From Rhodovibrio salinarum DSM 9154 (GTDB taxonomy: Bacteria > Pseudomonadota > Alphaproteobacteria > Kiloniellales > Rhodovibrionaceae): DNA of 64,000 nt. Location: positions 778,149-842,148 of the forward strand of contig NZ_KI911559.1 of the NCBI RefSeq assembly GCF_000515255.1, in the 5' to 3' direction. How positions within the stretch are numbered: the stretch's first letter is position 1; each line of letters starts with the position of its first letter. The notes under the pieces are model-generated. The model searched no databases. It saw only the letters and a program-made list of their open reading frames with translations, and had not been told where the DNA came from. Of the stretch, positions 36,915-47,898 are shown in pieces. The translations under genes and the position numbers were made by a program.

Positions 36915-38321
36915 ATGGATATGACGCGCAGCACCCTGACCGCGCTTGCCACTGTCGCCGCGCTTGTCGCCGGCCCGGCCGCCGCGCAGCAGGATAGCGC
37001 CCCGGATGTGCCGGCCGCAGCAGGCGGCGATCGGCTGGCGATCTACCAGGACGATCTGGCGCTGGTCACGACCGCGCGGTCGGTCACGCTGGAGCCCGGT
37101 ACCGCGCAATTGCAGATCGACCGGATCAGTCCGCGTATCGTCCCCGGCAGCCTGGACGTGGCGGCCCCGGGCCTGCAGGTCACGCAGCAGCGGCTGGCGC
37201 CCTGGCCGCTCGACCGCCGCGCGCTCCTGGCGGCGCACCTGGGCCGCGAGGTAACGCTGGTGCGTCCGGGGGCGAACGGCGGTGACGGCGCGCGGGTGAC
37301 CGCCACGCTGCTGTCGATCGAAAATGGCTTGGTGTTGCGCGTCGACGACCGGATCGAGGTCGATCCCGCCGGACGGATCGTCTTTCCCGACCTGCCCGAC
37401 AGCCTGTCCACCAGTCCGCGCGCGGATATCCGCGTCAATGTCGAAGAGGCCGGCGACCGACGCCTGACCCTGCGCTACCTGACCCAAGGGCTGTCCTGGT
37501 CGACCCAGTACGTCGCGCGCTACGACGCGGAGGCTGGGGTCATGGACCTCTCCGGCATGGCACGGATCGAAAACGACCTGCCGGTTGCCTTCGGTGCCCG
37601 GCAGGTGCGCCTGCTGGCCGGGCAGGTGTCGCAAGTTAACGGCGACGAGGGCGGCGGCCCCGGCCCCCGGAAGATGGCGGCGATGGCCGCCCGGGTGGAG
37701 GATGCGCGCGTGCCCACGCCGCAGACGCAGGCGGACCTGAAGGTCTATCCCCTGCCGGATGCCCTGGACCTGCCCGCCGGTGGCCAGGTGCAGGTGCCGC
37801 TGATGCAGGTGGAAGAGGTGCCCGTCGAGCGGGAGTATCGCCTGACCGGCCTGGCTACGGCCTATCCCTACAACGGCGTGCGCGGGCCGTCGGCCGCCAG
37901 TGTGCGGCTGCGTGTGCCGGACACCTCGGAGGCCGGGTTCGGCCAGCCGCTGCCGGCGGGCACGCTGCGCGTCTATGCTGGCGATCTTTATCGGGGGGCG
38001 CAGCAGATCGACGATATCCCGGTTGGTGGCGAGCTGACGGTCAATCTGGGCCGGGCATTCGACGTCACTGCGACGGCGCGGCAGACCGACTACACCCAGT
38101 TGAGCGAGCGCAGCTACGAGACCGCGCAGGAAATCACGGTGAGCAACGCCAAGGATCAGGCGGTGCAGGTGAAGGTCCGGGGCCACTTCCCAGCGGACTG
38201 GGAGATGCGTCGGGAAAGCCATTCCCACGATTCGGAGGATGCCAGCACGCCCGTCTGGACGCTGGAGGTGCCGGCCGGCGGCGAGACCGTGCTGAGCTAC
38301 CGCGTGCGCGTGCGCAACTAA
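36915..38321 (+). CDS. DUF4139-type exported protein
   Basis: A 468-residue secreted protein. Signal peptide TLTALATVAALVAGPAAAQQ is cleaved near residue 25. The sequence is beta-rich, beginning with LAIYQDDLALVTTARSVTLEPGTAQLQI and containing LTLRYLTQGLSWSTQYVARYD, the hallmark of DUF4139 (mucoidy-inhibitor-like) proteins. The C terminus resembles a beta-sandwich. The function of the family is poorly known. I chose ATG 36915 because it directly precedes the signal peptide; the frame extends upstream to a GTG at 36876. The stop is 2 bases before the GNAT gene. Confidence 0.8.
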   Translation: MDMTRSTLTALATVAALVAGPAAAQQDSAPDVPAAAGGDRLAIYQDDLALVTTARSVTLEPGTAQLQIDRISPRIVPGSLDVAAPGLQVTQQRLAPWPLDRRALLAAHLGREVTLVRPGANGGDGARVTATLLSIENGLVLRVDDRIEVDPAGRIVFPDLPDSLSTSPRADIRVNVEEAGDRRLTLRYLTQGLSWSTQYVARYDAEAGVMDLSGMARIENDLPVAFGARQVRLLAGQVSQVNGDEGGGPGPRKMAAMAARVEDARVPTPQTQADLKVYPLPDALDLPAGGQVQVPLMQVEEVPVEREYRLTGLATAYPYNGVRGPSAASVRLRVPDTSEAGFGQPLPAGTLRVYAGDLYRGAQQIDDIPVGGELTVNLGRAFDVTATARQTDYTQLSERSYETAQEITVSNAKDQAVQVKVRGHFPADWEMRRESHSHDSEDASTPVWTLEVPAGGETVLSYRVRVRN

Positions 38322-38323
38322 CC

Positions 38324-38878
38324 GTGGTCTTACCCGGCGAGCACGCCGCCGCCCATCCCCTCGACATCGGCGAGATCGCGGCGGGACAGCTGAGGCTGCT
38401 GCCGCTCGGCGTCGATGACGTCGAGGAACTTCGCGCGGTCACCAGCGACCCCGCCGTCACTTCGGTCATTCCTTTTCTGCCGGAGCCGTTCGGTCTGCAG
38501 CAGGCCGAGGCGCTGCTCGCCCGGACGGCGCAGGGACGCGACCTCTACCTCGGTATCCGCGCTGGTCGCGACGGTGTGGTGCCGGAGGTGCCCGCGGGCA
38601 CGCTCCTGGGGGTGTTGGGCGTCCACCTGCGCGGGGCGGAGGAGATCGAAATCGGCTATTGGCTACCCGGCCGCTATCACGGCCACGGCATCGCTGGCAC
38701 CGTCGCGCCTGCTGCGGCTGCCGTCTACGCGCGTGCGTTTCCTGACCGTCGCCTGATTGCCGAGTGCCATCCGGACAATACCGCCAGTCAGCGGGTGCTC
38801 GCCCGTGCCGGGTTCCGACCGCTGGGTGATCCGGGTCAGCGGCCGAGCCGGGAACTGTACCTCTACGATCCGGGGTGA
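38324..38878 (+). CDS. GNAT-family acetyltransferase
   Basis: A 184-residue RimJ/RimL-like N-acetyltransferase. The acetyl-CoA segment is VHLRGAEEIEIGYWLPGRYHGHGIAGTVAPAA, and the late conserved block is LIAECHPDNTASQRVLARAGFRP, both typical of the GNAT superfamily. The start is GTG 38324, 2 bases after the upstream stop. The substrate (ribosomal protein, amino acid or small molecule) is unknown. Confidence 0.88.
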   Translation: MVLPGEHAAAHPLDIGEIAAGQLRLLPLGVDDVEELRAVTSDPAVTSVIPFLPEPFGLQQAEALLARTAQGRDLYLGIRAGRDGVVPEVPAGTLLGVLGVHLRGAEEIEIGYWLPGRYHGHGIAGTVAPAAAAVYARAFPDRRLIAECHPDNTASQRVLARAGFRPLGDPGQRPSRELYLYDPG

Positions 38879-38926
38879 GCCTTGGCGCTCTGGACAGCCG
38901 GGCGCGTGCAGCCTACCCCTCGATCC

Positions 38927-39967
38927 ATGACCGATTCGCCTCAGACCGATTTCTGGCCCGACAGCGGCTACGACCTGCTGCAGGTGCGCGACGACGGCCG
39001 GCTCGCCGTCACCGACGCCTATCTCCGTCGTTTCCTGCAACGCCCCGAACTCGCGCCGGTGGCCGAGTCCAACGCGGCCGAGCGCCAGCTGCATGCCGAG
39101 CTGCTGGACAGACCCCGCATGGCGGTGCCCGACAGCCGGCTGGATGCGCTGGGCGATCCGGATGCGGTGGAGAACTATCAGGTCGCGCTCGCCTTCCGCG
39201 ACCGGCTGGTGCAGTCGGGAACGCTGGAAGCGGCCTATCTGGGCCTGTTCCTGAACCCGGGCGCGCACGGCGGTGTGCCGGTGCCGCCCCTGTTCGTCGA
39301 TCTGCTGGCTCAGGCGATCGTCCGGCACCTGATCGCGGGCACGCAGGACGCGTTGAGGGCGCGTGCGGCCGAGTTGTTGTTCCGCGAGCAGGCGGTGACG
39401 ATCAACGAGGGCTTCATCATGACCGCCGACCACGCGGTGGTGGAGAGGCATGCCGAGGGCGGCGGCTTCGGCGATCTCGGCCGGCTGGTCCAGCAGGCGC
39501 AAACGCCGCTGCGCACCGTCGATCTGGACGTGCTGGACAGCGAGACCGCGCACACCTACTGGGCGCGCGCGCACAAGCACGACACGGTGCTGAACCTGAA
39601 CTTCGCGGGCGACGGGTTGGACGCCTTCTGCCGGGTGCTGGAGGCGTGGGTGGCCCACATGCTAGGCGTCCGCGTGGCGATCCAGCCGGTGCAGCAGATC
39701 ACCGACGCCCGCTGGGTCTGGCACGTCGGCCTGGACAAGGAGGCGAGCCGGCTGCTCGACGACCTGTGGCACGGCGCGGAGGTGGGGGACGCGCGGTTGG
39801 CGCGTCTGCTCTCGCTGTTCCGCCTGGAGTTCCAGGACCCCAGCGTGATGATCGCCGACATCCAGGGGAGGCCGGTCTATCTCGCGCTGATGATGACCGA
39901 GGACAAACGCCTCAAGCTCAAGCCGCAGAACCTGCTGCTCAACTTGCCGCTCGCCGAGCGGGCTTGA
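38927..39967 (+). CDS. Conserved hypothetical protein (DUF6352-like)
   Basis: A 346-residue soluble protein without signal peptide. It begins DFWPDSGYDLLQVRDDGRLAVTDAYLRRFLQRPEL and has a conserved-looking centre INEGFIMTADHAVVERHAEGGGFGDLG, then DLDVLDSETAHTYWARAHKHDTVLNL. This matches what I recall as DUF6352, found mainly in Rhodospirillales and relatives. No catalytic motif is clear; the domain name is from memory. The ATG at 38927 is chosen; the frame extends upstream. Confidence 0.7.
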   Translation: MTDSPQTDFWPDSGYDLLQVRDDGRLAVTDAYLRRFLQRPELAPVAESNAAERQLHAELLDRPRMAVPDSRLDALGDPDAVENYQVALAFRDRLVQSGTLEAAYLGLFLNPGAHGGVPVPPLFVDLLAQAIVRHLIAGTQDALRARAAELLFREQAVTINEGFIMTADHAVVERHAEGGGFGDLGRLVQQAQTPLRTVDLDVLDSETAHTYWARAHKHDTVLNLNFAGDGLDAFCRVLEAWVAHMLGVRVAIQPVQQITDARWVWHVGLDKEASRLLDDLWHGAEVGDARLARLLSLFRLEFQDPSVMIADIQGRPVYLALMMTEDKRLKLKPQNLLLNLPLAERA

Positions 39968-39976
39968 GGCCGTCGG

Positions 39977-40162
39977 TTAGTCCGTGCGCAGATCGCTCGT
40001 GAACGAGAGGGCGGTTTCGACCCACACCGCGACCAGATCGTTGCTGACCGCGCGTGCGTCCTGCGCCAGCGCCGGCGAGGCCATCATCGCCCCGCCCACG
40101 GCGACTCCAAGGGTGATCAGGATCGCGCAAGAGATCGCGACCGCCTTCAGCCAAGCTTTCAT
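39977..40162 (-). CDS. Small secreted hypothetical protein
   Basis: A 61-residue predicted exported peptide: a signal peptide (ISCAILITLGVAVGGAMMASPALAQ) ending near residue 34, then about 27 acidic to neutral residues. It is convergent with the DUF6352-like gene. AAAGG lies upstream of the ATG. Without cleavage it would be a single-span membrane peptide. No family recognised. Confidence 0.55.
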   Translation of the reverse strand: MKAWLKAVAISCAILITLGVAVGGAMMASPALAQDARAVSNDLVAVWVETALSFTSDLRTD

Positions 40163-40432
40163 CGCGGGCGCCTTTCGTTAACGTTCGGTAATACTTTAGC
40201 GCGGGCTTGCGCCGCCGGCCAACCCTGGCACGGCGAGGTCACGGGCGGGGGCCAGGCGATAAGATCCGTGAGGCCCCTGCAACTCTCCGATCTTCGGTCG
40301 GCGGCTTCAGCACGCGTGTTTTGGGGTAAGTGGGGCCCAGTGGTGGTGAGCGCGTGCCTTGTCGTGGCGGCAACGCTACGCTACGGCTGATCTCACCCGA
40401 TCCCCTCACCCACGAAAGCCGGATACTTCCCC

Positions 40433-41431
40433 ATGCGCGATATCGACCAGCCTTCCCAGGTCGGCTGCTCCATCGACCTGTCGGCCAATGGCAAGCAGCA
40501 CGGCCACATGATGGTGCCGCATTCCCGCAACGAGAGCGCGTGGGGCACGCTGATGGTGCCGATCGCCAGCGTGAAGAACGGCGATGGGCCGGTCATGCTG
40601 GTCACGGCCGGCAACCACGGCGACGAGTACGAGGGCCAGCTGGCGGTGCTCAAGCTGTTGAACCGGCTCAGTGCCGACGGCTTCAAGGGACAGCTGATCG
40701 CGATCCCGGCGCTCAACCTGCTGGCTCAGCGCGCCGACACCCGGGTCAGCCCGCAGGACAACGGCAACATGAACCGGGCCTTCCCCGGCCATCCGCGCGG
40801 TACCGTCACCCAGCGGGTGGCGCACTTCGTCTGGCAACAATTGATGCCGCGCGCGGATATCGTGGTCGACCTGCACTCCGGCGGACATTCGCTCAACTTC
40901 GTGCCGTCGGCGGTGATGCACGAGCTGCCCGACAAGGAGCTGCAGGCGAAGACGGAGGCCGCGCTGAAGGCGTTCGGTGCGCCGGTGGCCCTGCAGCTCG
41001 TCGAGCTCGACGCGGTTGGCATGCTCGATACGGCGGCGGAGGAGATGGGCAAGCTGTTCATCTCCACCGAGCTCGGCGGCGCGGCGATGGTGACGCCGGA
41101 GACGGTGGGCGTCGCCGATCGCGGGCTCGACAACCTGCTCAAGCACTTCGGCATGATCGAGGGGGCGCCGAGCGGCCACCAAAGCCGGATGATGACCACC
41201 CCGGACGGTGCCTACACGATGTCCCATCACGCCGGCCTGTACGAGCCGCTGGTCGAGTTGGGGGAGGAGGTCAAGGCCGGGCAGGAGATCGCCCGCGTGC
41301 ACTTCCTGGAGGACGGCGGGCATGCACCGGTCGCCTACACCGCCCCGATCTCCGGCCTGCTCTACTGCCGCCGCGTCCAGGGCTGGTGCGGCCGCGGCGA
41401 CACCTTGGCCCTGGTCGCGCAAGACCTGTAG
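40433..41431 (+). CDS. doeB: N2-acetyl-diaminobutanoate deacetylase-like (DoeB), M14/AstE family
   Basis: A 332-residue zinc-dependent carboxypeptidase-like deacylase. The metal ligands are in GNHGDEYEGQ (H62, E65), and the later DLHSGG supplies the next histidine. The N-terminal pattern GKQHGHMMVPHSRNESAWGTLMVPI is as I recall for DoeB, which removes the acetyl group of N-acetyl-diaminobutyrate in ectoine degradation. No doeA, doeC or doeD gene is nearby, so the role is tentative; aspartoacylase-like activity is possible. It is convergent with prfB across an inverted repeat. Confidence 0.8.
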   Translation: MRDIDQPSQVGCSIDLSANGKQHGHMMVPHSRNESAWGTLMVPIASVKNGDGPVMLVTAGNHGDEYEGQLAVLKLLNRLSADGFKGQLIAIPALNLLAQRADTRVSPQDNGNMNRAFPGHPRGTVTQRVAHFVWQQLMPRADIVVDLHSGGHSLNFVPSAVMHELPDKELQAKTEAALKAFGAPVALQLVELDAVGMLDTAAEEMGKLFISTELGGAAMVTPETVGVADRGLDNLLKHFGMIEGAPSGHQSRMMTTPDGAYTMSHHAGLYEPLVELGEEVKAGQEIARVHFLEDGGHAPVAYTAPISGLLYCRRVQGWCGRGDTLALVAQDL

Positions 41432-41437
41432 GGCGGT

Positions 41438-41611
41438 TCACCACCAAGGCACGAAGGCACCAAGAGGCCGTGAAGCCCGCGATCTAGAAGAAGGAGCTCG
41501 TTCGGTAGTCGGCCTCCAGTTGGTAAAAGCGCCCGCGATTTGATCCGAGGCGAGACTCCCCTTTGGGCCGTGTTCGCACGGCCTCTTGGTGCCTTCGTGC
41601 CTTGGTGGTGA
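41438..41611. repeat. 35-bp perfect inverted repeat element between doeB and prfB
   Basis: Arms 41438-41472 and 41577-41611 are exact reverse complements over 35 bases and enclose 104 bases of other sequence. The arm motif (ACCAAGGCACGAAGGCACCAAG-like) belongs to a type of short repeat I recall from many bacterial genomes. No transposase or obvious target-site duplication is present. It sits between two convergent genes and could form a long RNA or cruciform hairpin. Confidence 0.85.
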
Positions 41612-41620
41612 GCTTCTCCT

Positions 41621-42755
41621 TTAGGCGCGGGCGTCCTCGTCCTCCGCGTCCTGGTCCGGCGCGACCTTCTGGGCGAGGGCGGCTTCCAGGAAGTCGGTGA
41701 TGTCGCCGTCCAGCACCTTCTTGCTGTCGGTGCGTTCGACGCCGGTGCGCACGTCCTTGACCATCTGGTAGGGCTGCAGAACGTAGGAGCGGAGCTGGTT
41801 GCCCCAGCCGATGTCCGACTTCTGGTCGGCGGTTGCCTGAGCCGCTTCCTCGCGGCGCTTGAGTTCGCGCTCGTACAGGCGCGCGCGCAGCATGTCCCAA
41901 GCTTGTGCCCGGTTCTGGTGCTGCGAGCGGCCGGACTGGCAGCCGACCACGATGCCGGTGGGGATGTGGGTCAGGCGCACGGCCGAATCGGTCGTGTTGA
42001 CGTGCTGTCCGCCCGCGCCGGAGGAGCGGAAGGTGTCAACGCGCACATCCTTGTCCAGGATCTCGACCTCGATCCGGTCGTCGATCACCGGGTAGACCCA
42101 GACGCTGGCGAACGAGGTGTGTCGGCGTGCCTGGCTGTCGAACGGCGAAATCCGTACCAGCCGGTGCACGCCGCTCTCGCTCTTCAGCCAGCCGAAGGCG
42201 TTGTGGCCGGAGATGCGCAGCGTCGCCGACTTGATGCCGGCTTCCTCGCCGGGCGTCTCGGCGATCTGCTCGACCTTGTAGCCTTGGCTCTCGGCCCAGC
42301 GGACGTACATGCGCCGGAGCATGTGCGCCCAGTCCTGCGCCTCCGTGCCGCCGGCGCCGGCGTTGACTTCGAGGTAGGTATCGTTGGCGTCCGCCTCGCC
42401 GGAGAGGAGGGACTCGATCTCCATCTTCTGGACACGACCCTGCAGGTCGCGCAGGGCTTCCTGCGCTTCCTGGACGGTATCCTCGTCCTCTTCCGAATCT
42501 CCGAGGGATTCCAGTTCGATCGCGTCTTCCAGTTCCTGATCGAACTGCTGGACGGTCTTGATCCGGGTCTCCAGATGCTGACGCTCCTTCATCAGCTCCT
42601 GGGCCCGGTCCGGATCGTTCCAGATGTTCGGGTCTTCGGCGTAGGCGTTCAGTTCGTCGAGGCGGCGCCGGGCGTTATCCCAGTCAAAGATGCCTCCTCA
42701 GCAGGGCCAGCGATTCGCGAATCGCGCTGGCCAAGCTTTCGGTTTCCGCGCGCAT
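41621..42755 (-). CDS. prfB: Peptide chain release factor 2, with programmed +1 frameshift
   Basis: RF2 reads UGA and UAA stop codons and triggers peptide release. The long frame has the SPF anticodon-like motif ([10 protein letters not shown]), GAGGQHVN (the GGQ catalytic loop) and all RF2 domains. It has no start of its own at the right place; the true ATG is at 42755, and the first 23 codons end CTT TGA C, the classic RF2 frameshift site. Shifting +1 joins L23 to D24 and gives 377 residues, the normal length. An AGGAGG lies just before the site to promote the shift. Synthesis is thereby autoregulated by RF2 level. It is preceded by mrcA on the same strand. Confidence 0.95.
42683..42698 (-). 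promoter_or_regulatory. prfB programmed frameshift site
   Basis: On the minus strand, AGGAGG (42698-42693) is followed by CAT and then CTTTGAC (42689-42683). The internal Shine-Dalgarno, the CUU slippery codon and the UGA-C stop match the E. coli prfB site. Confidence 0.95.
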
Positions 42756-42865
42756 GTCGCAGCGCTCCTTCAAGCTGGTCTGTGATTGGTGGACGGTTCT
42801 GGGTATAGGAAGCCAGCCCGCACCGGCGCAAGGGCCGTGCCGGGAGGTACGGGCTCACGATGCCG

Positions 42866-45391
<2,526 letters not shown>

Positions 45392-45695
45392 CTTCTTAAG
45401 ATAGTCGGCTGGCCGGCGCGCGACCAGCGTTCAGCGTGGGCGCTGTGTTTTCGGACTGTGTCCCCTGCGTGCCCCTTAGCGCTAGTGCCGTGCCAATCTG
45501 GCGGACCAGTGTGGCGAAGGTACGGCAGCGGCGCTTACGTTGACCGGGGGCGTCCTGGTCAGCTTCCGGTGCACTGTTGGTGATCGGGCCGTCGGCAGCA
45601 CGGGCATTGCGACCCTCTGCATAGGGCTGTTCGATACCGTGTGTGCGCCGCAAATTTGATTGGCCCTGAGCTTCAGAGGGCGCCAGCCCGCTTGA
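45392..45695 (-). other. Intergenic region between amiC and mrcA
   Basis: No supported gene. The region holds the 5' side of mrcA. A 7-bp inverted repeat (45685-45691 with 45708-45714) overlaps the end of amiC, but lacks a T-run. No promoter could be placed. Confidence 0.45.
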
Positions 45696-46919
45696 CTACC
45701 GCAATCGGCGGGCTTCCTGCCATTCGAAAAAGCTGTCGACCGCGTCCAGGATTTCCTGATTGACCTTCCGACGATGGCTGGCGGTCAGGAGTTGCTGTTC
45801 CTCCTGGCGGTTGGTCATGTAGCCGATCTCGACCAGCACGCTGGGGATGTTCGGCGACTTCAGCACGGCGAAGCCGGCGTAGCGGTGCGTGTTGCCCAGA
45901 AGTTTCACCGACTGTCCAAGCTCGTCCACCAGAACGTTGGCGAAGTGCTTGGACTCGTTCATCGTCTCCCGCTGGGCGAGGTCGATCAGGATCTGGCTGA
46001 CCACCTTGGTCTGACCGCCCAGATTGACGCCGGCGATGATGTCGGACTTGTTCTCTTTCGCCGCCAGTTGCGCGGCTTCCTTGTCGGAGGCGTTTTCCGA
46101 CAGGGTGTAGACGCTCGCGCCCCGGATCTTGCCGGAGTTGTGCGTGTTGGCGTGCAGCGAGATGAACAGGTCGCCCTCGGCCTCCTGCGCCAGCTTGATA
46201 CGCTCGCGCAGGCGCAGGAAGATATCCCGCTGGCGGGTCAGGACGACGCGGTAGCGACCGGTGCTTTCCAACAACTCGCGCAGATGCTTGGCGTAGTCGA
46301 GGACAATGTCCTTTTCGTGCGTTCCGGACACGCCGATCGCCCCGGGGTCAACGCCGCCGTGGCCGGCGTCGAGCACGATCGTCGGGCGCTTGTCGCCGCG
46401 ATCCGGTTCGGGCGCGCGCTGCTGCGGGTCGGGTTTCGGCAGCGGCTCCTCGGACGTGATCCGCCGGTCGCTCAGGCTCGCGAACCTGGTCTGGCTGACC
46501 CGCTTCATGTCGACCACAAGGCGGTACGGATAGCCCTCCCGGGGGCTCAAGCGGAACACCTTATCGATCGCCACCGGCGTTTTGGCATCCAGTACGACGC
46601 GGCTCGTGGTCGGCGAGAACAAGCCGAAACGCAGCGCCCGGACAAGTCCGACGTCGGCTTCGCCCATCTTGTTTTCCGGGATCTGCCAGTCGACTTGCGG
46701 CAGGTCGATCACCACCCGGTACGGGTTGGACAGGGTGAACACCTCGTACGGGGCGGCCGTGGATAACTCCATGACGAAGCGGGTTTTATCCGGGTGCTGC
46801 CCCAGCCGTACGGCGGACACAGTCGGGTCGTCCGCCTGCGCCGATTGCGGCGCGGCGAGCCCCGCCAGCACCAGCAGGACGAGCAGTCCCGCCAGTCGAT
46901 GTCCGAGCCGCTTGGCCAT
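45696..46919 (-). CDS. amiC: N-acetylmuramoyl-L-alanine amidase with AMIN domain
   Basis: A 407-residue exported cell-wall hydrolase. The signal peptide ends near residue 30 (AAPQSAQA). An AMIN domain follows (FVMELSTAAPYEVFTLSNPYRVVIDLP). The C-terminal Amidase_3 catalytic domain has the zinc-binding VLDAGHGGVDPG, SLHAN and the late glutamate in LVEIGYMTN. It would act in daughter-cell separation. The ATG at 46919 follows a GGTGAG element; an in-frame ATG lies 15 bases upstream. Its neighbours mrcA and rne are conserved partners in alphaproteobacteria. Confidence 0.94.
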   Translation of the reverse strand: MAKRLGHRLAGLLVLLVLAGLAAPQSAQADDPTVSAVRLGQHPDKTRFVMELSTAAPYEVFTLSNPYRVVIDLPQVDWQIPENKMGEADVGLVRALRFGLFSPTTSRVVLDAKTPVAIDKVFRLSPREGYPYRLVVDMKRVSQTRFASLSDRRITSEEPLPKPDPQQRAPEPDRGDKRPTIVLDAGHGGVDPGAIGVSGTHEKDIVLDYAKHLRELLESTGRYRVVLTRQRDIFLRLRERIKLAQEAEGDLFISLHANTHNSGKIRGASVYTLSENASDKEAAQLAAKENKSDIIAGVNLGGQTKVVSQILIDLAQRETMNESKHFANVLVDELGQSVKLLGNTHRYAGFAVLKSPNIPSVLVEIGYMTNRQEEQQLLTASHRRKVNQEILDAVDSFFEWQEARRLR

Positions 46920-47163
46920 TATCCGCTCACCCATACCTCCAGGACCGGTCGTCCAGAATAGACGTCGACCCGCGTGAGGATGTTCCGACGATATACCGAA
47001 TCGAACGTTAACAGTGAATGATAAACCCGCTTTCTAGCATCAAAAACCCGCTTCCGGTCTGGGCGGTGGCGTGTGTCCGGCTCAGGATGGGGGATGACAG
47101 GGGCCGGAGCGGGGCGCCCACCTGCATGGGGCGTCCATGCCCGTTCGATTGGCCGATTAACCA

Positions 47164-47193
47164 TTGTGGACTTCGCCCGATAAGTCCTATGTT
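47164..47193 (+). promoter_or_regulatory. Candidate rne promoter
   Basis: TTGTGG (47164-47169) and TATGTT (47188-47193) are spaced by 18 bases. A start near 47200 would give a leader of about 700 bases. By-eye call. Confidence 0.35.
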
Positions 47194-47262
47194 AGACGGT
47201 GATACGCGGTCCTGGAGGGCCGCGCCGGCGTCGCGCAGGCGACGGACCGCCGCACACTGTTG

Positions 47263-47283
47263 CGGTGGTTCGGACGACCGCCG
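47263..47283 (+). repeat. Leader hairpin 1 (repeated motif)
   Basis: A 7-bp stem with one G-T pair (47263-47269 with 47277-47283) and a 7-base loop. The 19-base core (47264-47282) is nearly identical to the hairpin at 47376-47394, with 17 of 19 bases matching. Confidence 0.6.
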
Positions 47284-47375
47284 TCGCGGGTGCAGCCGTC
47301 CGTTACCGCGCGGGACACGTCCGCCCCGAAGAGTGCCGTCGTTTCCCACCGGAGCCCGTCATGCAACCGCGCTTC

Positions 47376-47394
47376 GGTGGTTGGGTCGACCGCC
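47376..47394 (+). repeat. Leader hairpin 2 (repeated motif)
   Basis: A 6-bp stem (47376-47381 with 47389-47394) and a 7-base loop. It is the second copy of the motif at 47264-47282, 112 bases downstream. Confidence 0.6.
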
Positions 47395-47507
47395 ATAGCA
47401 AGGGGCGAGGAACGCCCGCGCCGGGCGCGTCTGGGGCCTCTGCCCGCGTGTCGCGATGCCAAGGTTCGCGCAGTTTATCGGGAGAATCCCATGATCGTGC
47501 GCGGCCA

Positions 47508-47535
47508 CCGGCCGTTTGGATCGCCGAACGGCCGG
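47508..47535 (+). other. Leader hairpin 3
   Basis: A 12-bp stem (47508-47519 with 47524-47535, one G-T pair) and an ATCG loop, in the rne leader. It is stable and without a T-run. Confidence 0.6.
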
Positions 47536-47898
47536 ACCCATGAACGACCGGGCCACCTGCCGAAGAGGCCGTCTTGAAGCCAATCCGCTCCGCCATCCGC
47601 ACGACCCTCCGCGCTCCGCGCTCCAGCGCCGGCGCGGGGATGTTTGTGACGGTGCCGGAGGGGGTACGGCCGACGGCTTCGGCTGAACTGTTGCTGCCAC
47701 GGCCCCGGATGATGCCGGCAGACCGACGCCGGTCCCCCATGCGCCGGCCCGATCGTGGCCCGATCGGCGCCCCCGCACATACCACACGTCGCGCCCGCCC
47801 TGGCCAACGCCGAGGGTGCGGCTCCGCAATCACCACGTTCGCGCCGCTGACCGCTGTTGAGGCGGTCCCAGCAGGACGCGGATCGAGGATGCAGATTC

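Larger units (their letters stand above)
46920..47898 (+). other. Long intergenic region with probable rne 5' leader
   Basis: About 980 bases lack a supported gene; frames here are short or Arg/Pro-rich shadows. The region separates divergent amiC and rne. RNase E genes are known for long autoregulatory leaders, and several stable hairpins lie between 47260 and 47540. I infer that most of this is the rne leader. Confidence 0.6.

Noticed and set aside
41438-41611. Insertion sequence
   Set aside because: The inverted repeats enclose only 104 bases without a transposase frame and without a clear target duplication.
45685-45714. Terminator at the end of amiC
   Set aside because: Only a 7-bp stem, within the coding end, and no T-run.
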